NCBI GenBank assembly: GCA_028066595.1
Contig: JALCBJ010000048.1
Coordinates: 1 to 49,682 of the forward strand
DNA from: Thermoanaerobaculia bacterium
GTDB lineage: Bacteria; Acidobacteriota; Thermoanaerobaculia; Multivoradales; J023
Direction: 5' to 3'
DNA length: 49,682 nt
The position numbers were made by a program, and so were the translations under genes. This document shows, piece after piece, positions 25,355-33,601 of the stretch. The notes under the pieces were generated by a model. It ran no database searches. It was given only the letters and a program-made list of their open reading frames with translations, and was not told the origin of the DNA. Every line of letters starts with the position of its first letter. Within the stretch, counting starts at the first letter, position 1.

Positions 25355-26494
25355 CTAAAGTGCCCGGAACACTGCTGCCAACTGCTCGAGACTCTCCAGG
25401 TCGTGCACCGGTAGCAGCTGGTCGACAAAGGGCAAGACGGTCCGGATGCCGGATGCGATGGGCTGGTAGGCCTCAGAACCGAGTAGTGGGTTCAGCCAGA
25501 ACAGGCGGTGGCAGCTGCCGGCCAGCCGACGTGTCTCTCGCTCCAACAGTTCCTGATCGCCTCGGTCCCAGGCGTCGGACATCACCGCCACGACCGCACG
25601 ACGGCCCAAGACGCGACGGCCCCACGTGTGGTTGAAGCGGTGGAACGAGGCTCCGATACGCGTGCCTCCACCCCAATCGACGATGCGTGCGGTGGATTCT
25701 GCGAGGGCATCATCGACGTCGCGTTGCCTCAGCTGGCGGGTGAGCCGAGTGAGTCGAGTGGCGAAGACGAAGGCTTCCAGGCGGCCCGTCGCACTGCGTA
25801 GACTGTAGATGAATTGTAGGAAGATCCGCGCGTAGGACTCCATGGAACCCGAAATGTCGACGAGCACCACGAGCGGCCGCGGGGTCCGCTTGCGTCTCCG
25901 TCGATGAAGGCGAATGGGCTCTGTGCCAGATCTAGAGCTATCGCGTAGCGTACGACGCAGATCGATACGCTCTCCCGAGCTCGCCGGCACGAAGCGCCTG
26001 GTCCTTCGGGCCGGTAGGTCCCACGGAGTGTCCCGCAACAGTCTGGCAATCTCGCGACGCTCGTCGTCGGTGAGCCGTGCAAAGTCCTTCCTACGGAGAC
26101 GTTCCGTGTCGGTATGACCCAGACGCAGGGCGTGGTGATCTTGCTCCAGGCACGGACCTGGCTCTTGGCCAGTCGCCGCACCCTGGGGTGCCATCACTCG
26201 GGACTCTCGACGTTGGGCTATCCGGCGTAGTGTCGTGCCCATCTGGATGTCGTGCCGGGGCCGGACAGCGTCTGGATGGAAGAAGAGATCGAACAACTGC
26301 TCGAAGGTGGTGAGATCTTCACGTCGGCTGATCAATGCGGCCTTCGCTGCTGCTTTCACCTCGGCACGGTATTCGAGACCGACATGCTCGAGACCTTCGA
26401 CGAGGTTTCGCAATTGGCCTCCTGTCGTGTCGACACCCAGGCGACGAAGCGCCACTTGAAAGTGGACGAAATTGCGAAGTAGCTGCTGGTTCAT
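25355..26494 (-). CDS. VWA-domain CoxE-like protein
   Basis: A cytosolic protein of 379 residues. The N-terminal two thirds match the helical CoxE region (FVHFQVALRRLGVDTTGGQLRNLVEGL, EQLFDLFFHPDA, then RRIAQRRES). The C-terminal von Willebrand A domain begins PLVVLVDISGSMESYARIF with an intact metal-ion adhesion motif (D-I-S-G-S), followed by WGGGTRIG and VAVMSDAWDRGD, which supply the further metal ligands. Such proteins normally work with a MoxR-type AAA+ ATPase to insert cofactors or remodel enzyme complexes (CoxD/CoxE for CO dehydrogenase). No MoxR gene or cofactor enzyme is visible here. It is the last gene of a minus-strand group after RidA (58-bp gap). Confidence 0.88.
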   Translation of the reverse strand: MNQQLLRNFVHFQVALRRLGVDTTGGQLRNLVEGLEHVGLEYRAEVKAAAKAALISRREDLTTFEQLFDLFFHPDAVRPRHDIQMGTTLRRIAQRRESRVMAPQGAATGQEPGPCLEQDHHALRLGHTDTERLRRKDFARLTDDERREIARLLRDTPWDLPARRTRRFVPASSGERIDLRRTLRDSSRSGTEPIRLHRRRRKRTPRPLVVLVDISGSMESYARIFLQFIYSLRSATGRLEAFVFATRLTRLTRQLRQRDVDDALAESTARIVDWGGGTRIGASFHRFNHTWGRRVLGRRAVVAVMSDAWDRGDQELLERETRRLAGSCHRLFWLNPLLGSEAYQPIASGIRTVLPFVDQLLPVHDLESLEQLAAVFRAL

Positions 26495-26552
26495 CGACCG
26501 TTCGACAGTCGATTCGCAGGCGCGGCTTCCCCGCGCGACGGTTCGTGGAAGC

Positions 26553-26969
26553 TCACGGCTCCGTTGCGGGAAGGAATGCCAACGCCTGTATTTCCACCAA
26601 GGCCTCCGGCTCGAGGAGCGCTGCTACCTCCACCAACGCCATAGCGGGGTAGTGGTGGCCCATGGCACGCCGGTAGCCGGTGCCGACAGCCGAGATCTGG
26701 TCGAGGTAGGCGTGGCAGTCGGTGACGTAGATCGTCAGAGACGCGATGTCCTCCGCTGTACCACCAGCCGCCGACGTCACATCGACCACGTTGCGTAGCG
26801 CCTGCTCGAACTGTGCGGCGAAGCCACCGTCTACCATATTCTGCTCGGCGTCCCAGCCGATCTGTCCGGCCACCGCCAGTGGCCGGGAGCCCGTGGGACC
26901 GGCTATTCCGTTGGAATAGCCTTTGGGCGCTGCCCAGCCGGCGGGTTGGATGACTTGTAGCAGCGACAC
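26553..26969 (-). CDS. RidA/YjgF-family protein lacking the catalytic arginine
   Basis: A protein of 138 residues, the usual size. Family features: GYSNGIAG, LAVAGQIGWDAEQNMVDGGFAAQFEQALRNVVDVTSAAG, SLTIYVTD and the C-terminal block YPAMALVEVAALLEPEALVEIQALA. In deaminase-competent RidA the last block contains an Arg (PARS-type) that binds the enamine/imine carboxylate; here it is Met-Ala (PAMA). This places it in a Rid subfamily without the canonical activity, and its role is open. It sits between an SDR gene (12-bp gap) and the VWA gene on the minus strand. Confidence 0.88.
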   Translation of the reverse strand: MSLLQVIQPAGWAAPKGYSNGIAGPTGSRPLAVAGQIGWDAEQNMVDGGFAAQFEQALRNVVDVTSAAGGTAEDIASLTIYVTDCHAYLDQISAVGTGYRRAMGHHYPAMALVEVAALLEPEALVEIQALAFLPATEP

Positions 26970-26981
26970 CGGACCGCAACG

Positions 26982-27797
26982 TCAGACTTGCACGCCGCCG
27001 CCGTCGATCACGAGACACTGGCCGTTGACGCCGCCCGAGAGGGGGTGGCAGAGATGGCCGATCTGATGCGCGACCTCCTCCGCGGTGAACACTCGTTGCT
27101 GTGGGCTCAGAGCTTCCAGGTGGCCCCGCGCATCCGCCGGATCCATACCGGTCTTTCCGACGATGGTATTCACCGATTGAGCCATCATGTCGGTTTCGAC
27201 ATAGCCGGGGCAGACCGCGTTCACCGTGACTCCCGTCTTGGCCACTTCGGCTGCAACGGCGCGCGTGAAGCCGACCACCGCGTGTTTCGAGGCCGTGTAG
27301 GCGGAGATATAAGGGGAACCTATCTTGCCTGCGACCGACGCCACGTTGATCACCCGTCCCCAGCCGCGCTCTACGATGGCCGGTAGAAACGCGCGGGTGC
27401 ACAGGAACAAGCCGCGGACGTTCACCGAGAAGATTCGATCCCACTCTTCGAGCTGCTGTCGGGCGATGGGAGAGGAGGCGGCCATGCCGGCATTGTTGAT
27501 CAACAGGTCCACCGGACCAGGTTCGCTGGCTTGCTCGAACAACGATTCGATCGAATCCGGATCCGACACGTCACAAGAGACGGCTCGGGCGGAATGGCCG
27601 GCCGAGCTCAGCTCTCCCGCGACAGCGTCGATCTGGTCCCGAGAGCGAGCCGACACCACAACAGCGGCTCCAAGCGCCGCCAGCGCCCGTGCTGTGGCTG
27701 CGCCGATGCCGCGCCCACCTCCGGTCACGACGGCTCGGCGACCATCGAGGGGGCGGGCTGGGTCGAAATCGTCGGGCAAGGAAGGGCTGGTCGTCAC
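26982..27797 (-). CDS. SDR-family oxidoreductase (FabG-like)
   Basis: A classical SDR of 271 residues from a GTG at 27797. TGGGRGIG is the NAD(P)-binding motif, VSARSRDQ after the second strand favours NADP, NNAG is near residue 103, and the catalytic residues are NVASVAGK (Ser) and YTASK (Tyr, Lys). PGYVETDMM follows, and the C-terminus is GQCLVIDGGGVQV. The start choice avoids an upstream extension that would run into the 3' end of the preceding regulator gene and is not SDR-like. The substrate is unknown; FabG-like acyl or sugar-type keto reduction is typical. It is followed by RidA with 12 bp between, so a shared metabolic step, such as handling an enamine or keto acid, is possible. Confidence 0.9.
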   Translation of the reverse strand: MTTSPSLPDDFDPARPLDGRRAVVTGGGRGIGAATARALAALGAAVVVSARSRDQIDAVAGELSSAGHSARAVSCDVSDPDSIESLFEQASEPGPVDLLINNAGMAASSPIARQQLEEWDRIFSVNVRGLFLCTRAFLPAIVERGWGRVINVASVAGKIGSPYISAYTASKHAVVGFTRAVAAEVAKTGVTVNAVCPGYVETDMMAQSVNTIVGKTGMDPADARGHLEALSPQQRVFTAEEVAHQIGHLCHPLSGGVNGQCLVIDGGGVQV

Positions 27798-27852
27798 TTG
27801 GAATTCTCGTTTGCCGAGCAGGTTGCGGACCCAAGAATACCCTGGAGAAGGA

Positions 27853-30240
27853 TCAGTGGGTGCGGATGGAAGCTGTGCGCAGCTCGGCGAGCTCCTCTGC
27901 ACACTGAATGCCGAAGGGATCCTCGGCAGGCTCGCCGAAAATCTCGACGGCGTGTCGTAGCGACTCGAGTGCTCGGTCGTCCTCACCTCGAAGCAGTTCC
28001 AAGAGACCGCGGTGGCACAGACTCCAGGGGTGATTCGGGTTGATGCCGAGAGCCTGGTCGAACCATGTCTGTGCCCGATCGACCTGGCCCGCCTCCATCA
28101 GCGCTCGGCCTGCTTCCGCTCGGAAGAAGTCGACGCGGAGTGGGTGAGCCTCGGCGGCGGCGACGAAATCTGAGGCCGCCCGTTGCTTCTCCTCCGCGGA
28201 TGTGGCGGAGGCGAGATCTATCTTGCCGCGGAGATAGAGTGCCAGGCCCTCTCGCGAAGCGTCGGCTCTACCCGCGAAGGAGACTGACAGCTCTTCCAGC
28301 ACTGTCCGTGCTGCGTCCAGGCGGCCAGCGTCGGCAAGACAAACGCCTCGCAGCCAGCTCTGCGATTCGTAAGGTTCCGGGTGGGGCGAACCCTCCAGGT
28401 TGCCTAGGAGATCGATGCAGCGTTCGTGCTCGCCCATCAGCCAGGCAATCCGAGCGCGGCCGATCAGGCTGCGAACTTGCTGAATCGGCCAGTGGGCCAG
28501 CTCACCCGACTTGACGAACCAGGCATCAGCGGCCGAGTACTGTCCTTGGCTCTCCGAGATCGATCCGAGCAGCCAATACGGATCGCTTGACTCCGGATCG
28601 AGTGCCATTGCTTCCTTGGCATAGCGTTCGGCGCTGTCGTAGCGTCCCGTCAGGCTGAGGAAGGCGGCGAGCCGCTTGCGCGACTCGACTTCGCGTGGCA
28701 TTTGCCGGGTCTGCTCTTCCAGAAGACCTGTTGCGCGTTCGTGTTGTCCGCAATACCAGAGTACCAGCGAGCCCTCGATGGCCGTGGCGGTAGGGTGTGG
28801 GCGCTGGGACAAAAGTGGCGCCAGCAGCTCGATCGCTCGGTCGCAGCTTTGGTGACGGACAGCGAGGAACGATGCCTCGGCCAGAGTCCACCTCGAGTCG
28901 TCCGGTCGTCGCTCGACGAGCTCCTCCAGCAGCCTTTCTTCTTCCTTGTGATCCGCGAGCAGCCGCGCGAGTTGCAGCCGTAGTCCCAATGCTTCGGTGT
29001 CGTCGGGATCCTCGATTCGGGCCAGACCCGTTCGGAGCACGGCCATTCCCTGGTCTTGGTTGCCTGTGAGTTGAAACGCACGCGCCAGCTCGGCGTAGGC
29101 CGGAATCAGGTTGGCATCGAGCCTGACAGCGAGCTCCAAGTCGTCGATGGTCGTCTGGAGGTTCTTCGTCGCGTGGGTGTGACGCCGGCCCTCCAGACAA
29201 TGGCACGCTCGTTCAAGATCGGGCGCACCCTCGAAACGACATACCGCCTGATCTAGCTGTCGGGTCACATCACGGGCGAAACTCTCGGCTGCATGGGGAA
29301 ATGACGCAGAGTCGCCCTCGAAAAGCACCACCGACCGCAGGTTGGAAGGTTGGATCTCGGCCGTCAACAGAGATGCTGGATGGTCGGCGCCTGATCCGCC
29401 ACGCCGGATAATCGCTCGGAAGTCGTGACTGGTCAGCCAGGAATCCTTGCGGTAGAGGCTTCTATCGCCACAGCGATGCTCGACAAGAAGAGACCTGTGG
29501 AGTGCTTCGCTCAGCTCTCCGACCGAGAACGCCGAGCCGGCGCGATCCATGACAGTCTCCCGACTCGACTCCTCGATGTCGAGGGCGACGATGACACCGT
29601 CCGACCTCGCGGTGAGCAAGGACCCGGTCGCGAGAGCCACCAGAAGAGCCGCTGTGAGTAGGAGCCAGGTTTTCCCGTTCGTCGTGCTGGCGTACTCGCC
29701 TGTCGGCGGCTGCGGATCCGGCGCCGGCTCGAGCAGGACGGCATGCTCCTCCGATTCTGGATCGGTCTCCTGCCACGGCGATCGTCCCGCCTTACGCTGG
29801 ATCCGCGGAACGACCGGTAGCTCGTGGCCGCGGGGAACGAACTCGCCCGATACCTCGCGTTGTTTCTCGAGCAGTCTCGACTCCACGGGCACGAGGAGCC
29901 GGTAGCCGCGTTTCGGAATCGTCTGGACGTAGGTCGGATTGCGAGCGTCGTCTCGCAGCGCCCTGCGGATCTCCCGGATCGCGTTGTCGAGCACGCGATC
30001 GAATGCCTCGCGTTCCGGGCCCCACACGGCGTCGAGTATGTCGTCCCGATCGCACACTTGACGGGCGTTCTGTGCCAGATAGACCAGCACTGCCATCGCT
30101 TTGTCAGGAAGAGTAGTCTCCTCGTCTGGTCCGGCCACTCCGTCCGCGGGACGAATGACCTTCAAGAGCGGGCGGACGACGAATTCTCCGATACGGAGAT
30201 CCCCGTCGAGCACCGACGATTCCAGGGAAACAGGCAGCAC
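27853..30240 (-). CDS. CadC/ToxR-like membrane transcriptional regulator with TPR sensor region
   Basis: A protein of 795 residues. The N-terminal OmpR-type winged helix is at about 15-118: LPDKAMAVLVYLAQNARQVCDRDDILDAVWG, NAIREIRRALRDD and YVQTIPKRGYRLLVPV. A Pro/Glu-rich linker and a single membrane helix (TWLLLTAALLVALATGSLLTA, about 194-214) follow. A domain of about 130 residues then leads to about ten tetratricopeptide-like units (for example IPAYAELARAFQLTGNQDQGMAVLRTGLARI, and AERYAKEAMALDPESSDPYWLLGSI). The layout means DNA binding in the cytoplasm and protein or ligand sensing outside, without phosphorylation. The GTG at 30240 starts it. The genes behind it (SDR, RidA, VWA) are on the same strand with a 55-bp gap and are plausible targets or operon partners. 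Confidence 0.88.
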   Translation of the reverse strand: MLPVSLESSVLDGDLRIGEFVVRPLLKVIRPADGVAGPDEETTLPDKAMAVLVYLAQNARQVCDRDDILDAVWGPEREAFDRVLDNAIREIRRALRDDARNPTYVQTIPKRGYRLLVPVESRLLEKQREVSGEFVPRGHELPVVPRIQRKAGRSPWQETDPESEEHAVLLEPAPDPQPPTGEYASTTNGKTWLLLTAALLVALATGSLLTARSDGVIVALDIEESSRETVMDRAGSAFSVGELSEALHRSLLVEHRCGDRSLYRKDSWLTSHDFRAIIRRGGSGADHPASLLTAEIQPSNLRSVVLFEGDSASFPHAAESFARDVTRQLDQAVCRFEGAPDLERACHCLEGRRHTHATKNLQTTIDDLELAVRLDANLIPAYAELARAFQLTGNQDQGMAVLRTGLARIEDPDDTEALGLRLQLARLLADHKEEERLLEELVERRPDDSRWTLAEASFLAVRHQSCDRAIELLAPLLSQRPHPTATAIEGSLVLWYCGQHERATGLLEEQTRQMPREVESRKRLAAFLSLTGRYDSAERYAKEAMALDPESSDPYWLLGSISESQGQYSAADAWFVKSGELAHWPIQQVRSLIGRARIAWLMGEHERCIDLLGNLEGSPHPEPYESQSWLRGVCLADAGRLDAARTVLEELSVSFAGRADASREGLALYLRGKIDLASATSAEEKQRAASDFVAAAEAHPLRVDFFRAEAGRALMEAGQVDRAQTWFDQALGINPNHPWSLCHRGLLELLRGEDDRALESLRHAVEIFGEPAEDPFGIQCAEELAELRTASIRTH

Positions 30241-30250
30241 GGCGAGAAGA

Positions 30251-30279
30251 TTTTAGCATCATTTTCTGGCGAAAGTTCC
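30251..30279 (-). promoter_or_regulatory. Possible sigma-E-like promoter of the CadC-like gene
   Basis: On the minus strand GGAACTT (30279-30273) is followed after 16 bp by CTAAAA (30256-30251). This resembles group-IV (extracytoplasmic) sigma promoters with a GGAACTT -35 box more than a housekeeping one. The GTG start at 30240 is about 10 nt beyond, so the leader would be almost absent. Confidence 0.35.
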
Positions 30280-30458
30280 CTGTATTTTCAAGCCTTTCCG
30301 GCGGGCTTGACATCTTTCTGACGTTGCCTGGAACCTTTTCTGAGGACAGGTATGGAAGCGGTTGGTACCTTGCGACCCGTCGGGACCGAGCCCCCCTCAG
30401 GAAACCCGGTTTCCGAGGATGGCCCCGATCTCGTTGGGAGGGATACGGTAGATTGCCA

Positions 30459-30492
30459 GGGTCCGAGCTGCTGGCACCTGCAGCTCGGACCC
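30459..30492. terminator. Perfect 13-bp stem-loop
   Basis: GGGTCCGAGCTGC (30459-30471) and GCAGCTCGGACCC (30480-30492) pair without mismatch around the loop TGGCACCT. It lies 172 bp beyond the creatininase stop, the right place to end the TRAP operon. The minus-strand side downstream lacks a T-run and the plus-strand side has only a weak one (ACACTTGTTTCT). It could also be an RNA structure or protein site. Confidence 0.55.
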
Positions 30493-30658
30493 ACACTTGT
30501 TTCTACTGTCCGTCCGTCAGACGATCGGACCCGTCGGCTCACGAGCCGGTTGCCGATCCCGCACACCCCGTGTCTTCTTCCCGGCCTTCAGGCCACTCTC
30601 ACAGAAGACGCTCTCGCGGCGGATCGGCCGACTTTCTTCCTTGCTCGTACCCCCGATG

Positions 30659-30676
30659 AAGCCTCAGCTGAGGCTT
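30659..30676. repeat. 18-bp perfect palindrome over creatininase stop codon
   Basis: AAGCCTCAGCTGAGGCTT reads the same on both strands and contains the TGA stop of the minus-strand gene (30666-30664). It has no loop and no T-run, so termination by this element alone is doubtful. Confidence 0.5.
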
Positions 30677-31470
30677 GGAACCCCTTGGCCACCGAGGTGG
30701 TCGTCGATCGCAGCGCGTACGGCTTCGAACAGGATCTCGCCGAGGGTCTGTATCGTTGCATGGCCTTCCTCGGCGCTAGCGGCCGCAGGGTCACCGAAGT
30801 AGGCTTCCGCGCCTCCCGCCTGTTCGAAGCTGGTCTGGCCGCGCCGAATCGCTTCGGACAGCGATACCGGACGAGGCGGCAAGTCGCGCCGTATCTCGTC
30901 GCGCACGAGATCCCGGCGTGCGGCCAAGACGATCGATCCTTCGTACCGACCCGCATGGCAGGCACCGCTCTGGAATTCGTCGGTCAAACGCGAAGCCCAG
31001 CGCTTACGGGTGACGTCGGGAAAGATGATCCGCAGATCCGATGCGTCCTGGCGGCCCGTCAGCTCCTCGATTGCTTCGTAGAGTGCACCGAGATGCGCCG
31101 GGTCGAAGTGAGCATTGGCAAAGACCAGGACGCGCGCGCCCTGGCGCGCGAGGGCGAGGCCGACGTCCACCACCAGTGCCGTCACGGTCTCCGGTCGGAC
31201 CGAAAGAGTGCCGGCGAAGCCCCGCGCGAACGGTGCGGCGGTGTAGTCAAGAGGAGGAAGAACGAGCGCTGACAGTCCGTTCTCTTTCAGGATCCCGGCG
31301 CCACGTTCCGCCATGGCATTGGCGATGATGCGGTCGGTCTGGAGGGGAAGGTGGCGTCCGTGGGCTTCTGTGGCGCCACAGGGAAGGATCGCGACCAGGG
31401 GTGCTTCGGGAGTCTGACGCTCCAGCAGCGTCTGGATCTCCTTCCAGGTCAGATCGGCCCACCGAGTCAC
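30664..31470 (-). CDS. Creatininase-family amidohydrolase
   Basis: A metal-dependent amidohydrolase of the creatininase fold (creatininase, FAPy deformylase and related ring- or amide-cleaving enzymes). The GTG at 31470 overlaps the TRAP permease stop by 4 bp and gives the family N-terminus TRWADLTWKEIQTLL, with 268 residues; a GTG at 31515 is less likely. Metal ligands are recognisable: LPCGATEAHGRHLPLQTD (Glu35, His37, Asp45), ANAHFDPAH and SGACHAGRYEGS (His and Glu). It is the third gene of the TAXI-TRAP unit, so its substrate is probably what the transporter imports: a small carboxylated amide or cyclic compound. The specific substrate cannot be read from sequence. Confidence 0.88.
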   Translation of the reverse strand: MTRWADLTWKEIQTLLERQTPEAPLVAILPCGATEAHGRHLPLQTDRIIANAMAERGAGILKENGLSALVLPPLDYTAAPFARGFAGTLSVRPETVTALVVDVGLALARQGARVLVFANAHFDPAHLGALYEAIEELTGRQDASDLRIIFPDVTRKRWASRLTDEFQSGACHAGRYEGSIVLAARRDLVRDEIRRDLPPRPVSLSEAIRRGQTSFEQAGGAEAYFGDPAAASAEEGHATIQTLGEILFEAVRAAIDDHLGGQGVPSLS

Positions 31471-33464
31471 GATGTGACCGGTGTTGGCCGGTGAGCTCGG
31501 CGTAGCCAAAACCACGTGACCGCGAAGAGGCCAGTGCCTGCGAGGTTGATGGCCGAAAGGGGCAGATCGGTGTGCAAGCGCCCAGCGGCCGGCAGGAAGA
31601 TGAGACCGGCGGCGACCAGCAGTGGAAGGCGCTCGGCGAGCCCGAGTGGACGGACCAGATGTCCCGCGACGGCGGCGGCCAGAGGCACGATGCCGAGGGC
31701 TGCGACGCCGAAGGCGAGACCGATCGTCGGCCAGGGTGCCACGTCCCCGGACGGGTCGAGCATCAGCAGCTGCGGTCGGTAGACGAAGAGGAACGGCAGG
31801 ACGAAGCCAACCAACGCGAAACGGAAGGCGGCGAAGGAGGTCTCCATGATTCGCGAACCGGAGATCGAGGCAGCCGTATAGGCCGCCAGCGCCACGGGCG
31901 GGGTCACCATCGACATCAGGCCGAAATAGAAGATGAACAGGTGGGCTGCCAGGGGCACCACGCCGAGCCCACCCAGCGCCGGACCGATGAGTGTCGCCAA
32001 GAGCAAGTAGCAGACAGCCGAGGGCAGCCCCATTCCCAGCACGATGGACGAGGCCATGATCAAGAGCAAGGCCAGAAACAGGTTGTCCTGGGCGAGCGGC
32101 AAGATGGTCGCAGGCAATTTGGAGCCGATGCCGGTCAGTGTGACGACGCCGATGACGATTCCGACGCTGGCCGCCGCCGCCACCAGAGGCACTCCGGCGC
32201 GCGCCGCCTTACTCAGGCCCTCCACCAATCGGCGTGGGCCGAGGCGTGTACGGGGTGACGACCATGAGAGCACGAGCGTTACGACCATAGCCAAGGTGAC
32301 CGAGCGGAATACCGTGAAGCCGATCAGGAGGAAGACGATCAACGAGCCGAGGCCCGCGAAAAAGATCAGACCCTCCAGCGCGCCGGGCTCGTTCGCGCTC
32401 TCCGATGCCTCGGCGGCTTCTTCGAACTCCTGACTGTCGTCGTCTCGACGTTGGGTCTGGTCCTCGACGGCCAGCCGCTGGGCGCGAAAGTGAGCAATGA
32501 GGAAGAGCGAGAGGTAGTACAGGATCGCAGGCAGCAGAGCTGCGCGAACGATCTCGAGATAGGTCACAGGCGGCTCGACGATCTCCAACATCATGTAGGC
32601 CCCGGCGCCCATCACCGGCGGCACCAGAGCTCCGCCCGACGAGGCCGCCGCCTCGATTCCGGCGGCGGTTCGCCGATGAAAGCCGGCGCTCCGCATCAGC
32701 GGGATCGTGAACGTTCCGGTGGTCGCGGTATTTGCGACGGCCGACCCCGAGAGCGATCCCATCAGTCCGCTCGACAGAATCGCTACCTTGGCCGGCCCGC
32801 CCGGTGTGTCGCCGAGCAGGCGTCGAGCGTAGGTGATGATGAAGCTGGTAGCCCCGGTCAATTCGAGGAAGGCGCCGAAGACGACGAAAAGGAAGACGTA
32901 GGTGAACATCACCTTTAGCGCCACACCGAACACTCCCTGACTGTGCAGGAAGGTCTGACCGACGATGCGCTGCACGTCGTAGCCGCGATGGGGGAAGAGC
33001 CAGTCGGGCATGGACTGGCCCCATGCCGCATAGGCCAGAAATGCCATCGACAACAGAGGTAGCGCAGGACCCACTGCGCGGCGAGCGCCTTCGAGCACCA
33101 GCAGCAAGCCGACGGCGCCGATCAAGTGATCGAGGAACACCTCGGCGCCAGCTCGATCTCCCAGACTGCTGCCATCGAACCAAAGGCTTTCGAAGGCCGG
33201 TTCGGTCTGGACCACCACGAAGGTCATCACCGCCCCTGTCAGGGCTACCAACAGCCAATCGAGTGCTTTCGACCAACCTGCATCACGTACCCGCGGATGT
33301 AGAGGTATGGCGAGGAAGCAGAGCACCAAACCCAGACCGCTGAAGATCGCCAGCTGCGAGATGGGCGACAGCTGTGGATAGTTCACCTCAGCGAGGGTGA
33401 ACAAGCAGAGCGCTACCGAGAGTAGCTGGATGACGTGGCGGCGAACGGTGCCTCTACCTCTCAT
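31467..33464 (-). CDS. TRAP transporter fused permease (DctQ-DctM, TAXI class)
   Basis: Inner-membrane secondary transporter of 665 residues with about 16-18 hydrophobic segments. The N-terminal part (four or more helices, to about residue 170) corresponds to the small DctQ subunit; the rest is the large DctM-like subunit. Key segments are GDTPGGPAKVAILSSGLMGSLSGSAVANTATTGTFTIPLM, then GIEAAASSGGALVPPVMGAGAYMM (typical of the 4TM/12TM fusion), and the late GLPSAVCYLLLATLIGPAL with PPVALAAYTAASISG. Such fusions pair with TAXI-type binding proteins, and one is encoded directly upstream (137-bp gap). Transport uses an ion gradient, with no ATPase. The creatininase-like gene overlaps its end. Confidence 0.93.
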   Translation of the reverse strand: MRGRGTVRRHVIQLLSVALCLFTLAEVNYPQLSPISQLAIFSGLGLVLCFLAIPLHPRVRDAGWSKALDWLLVALTGAVMTFVVVQTEPAFESLWFDGSSLGDRAGAEVFLDHLIGAVGLLLVLEGARRAVGPALPLLSMAFLAYAAWGQSMPDWLFPHRGYDVQRIVGQTFLHSQGVFGVALKVMFTYVFLFVVFGAFLELTGATSFIITYARRLLGDTPGGPAKVAILSSGLMGSLSGSAVANTATTGTFTIPLMRSAGFHRRTAAGIEAAASSGGALVPPVMGAGAYMMLEIVEPPVTYLEIVRAALLPAILYYLSLFLIAHFRAQRLAVEDQTQRRDDDSQEFEEAAEASESANEPGALEGLIFFAGLGSLIVFLLIGFTVFRSVTLAMVVTLVLSWSSPRTRLGPRRLVEGLSKAARAGVPLVAAAASVGIVIGVVTLTGIGSKLPATILPLAQDNLFLALLLIMASSIVLGMGLPSAVCYLLLATLIGPALGGLGVVPLAAHLFIFYFGLMSMVTPPVALAAYTAASISGSRIMETSFAAFRFALVGFVLPFLFVYRPQLLMLDPSGDVAPWPTIGLAFGVAALGIVPLAAAVAGHLVRPLGLAERLPLLVAAGLIFLPAAGRLHTDLPLSAINLAGTGLFAVTWFWLRRAHRPTPVTS

Positions 33465-33601
33465 CGGAAGACCTGGTCTGATGCGGGCTGGGCCTCAGGA
33501 GATCTGCGTCGGGATACCACCGAAGATGCGCGAGATAGAACTCTCTCCTGCACGAAGAAGGTCGTCCGCTCATTCTGTCGGGCAACTGTAACGGGCCTTG
33601 G

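Larger units (their letters stand above)
30241..30663. other. 423-bp intergenic region without a gene
   Basis: No reading frame here looks coding. The part next to the CadC-like gene (30250-30300) is clearly more AT-rich than the flanks and holds its likely promoter. The centre contains the perfect 13-bp stem-loop at 30459-30492, and the far end overlaps an 18-bp palindrome at the creatininase stop. It separates two minus-strand transcription units and probably carries the end of one and the start of the other. Confidence 0.6.

Noticed and set aside
25264..25635. Plus-strand open frame of 123 codons after the transglycosylase
   Set aside because: It starts in the C/G-run hairpin and is antisense to the VWA gene, with no recognisable protein features.
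27798..27986. N-terminal extension of the second SDR up to 27986
   Set aside because: It overlaps the end of the CadC-like gene and has no SDR-like sequence; the GTG at 27797 gives the normal N-terminus.
30352..31272. Plus-strand open frame of about 306 codons over the creatininase gene
   Set aside because: The creatininase family has complete active-site motifs on the other strand; this frame shows none and runs across the hairpin region.
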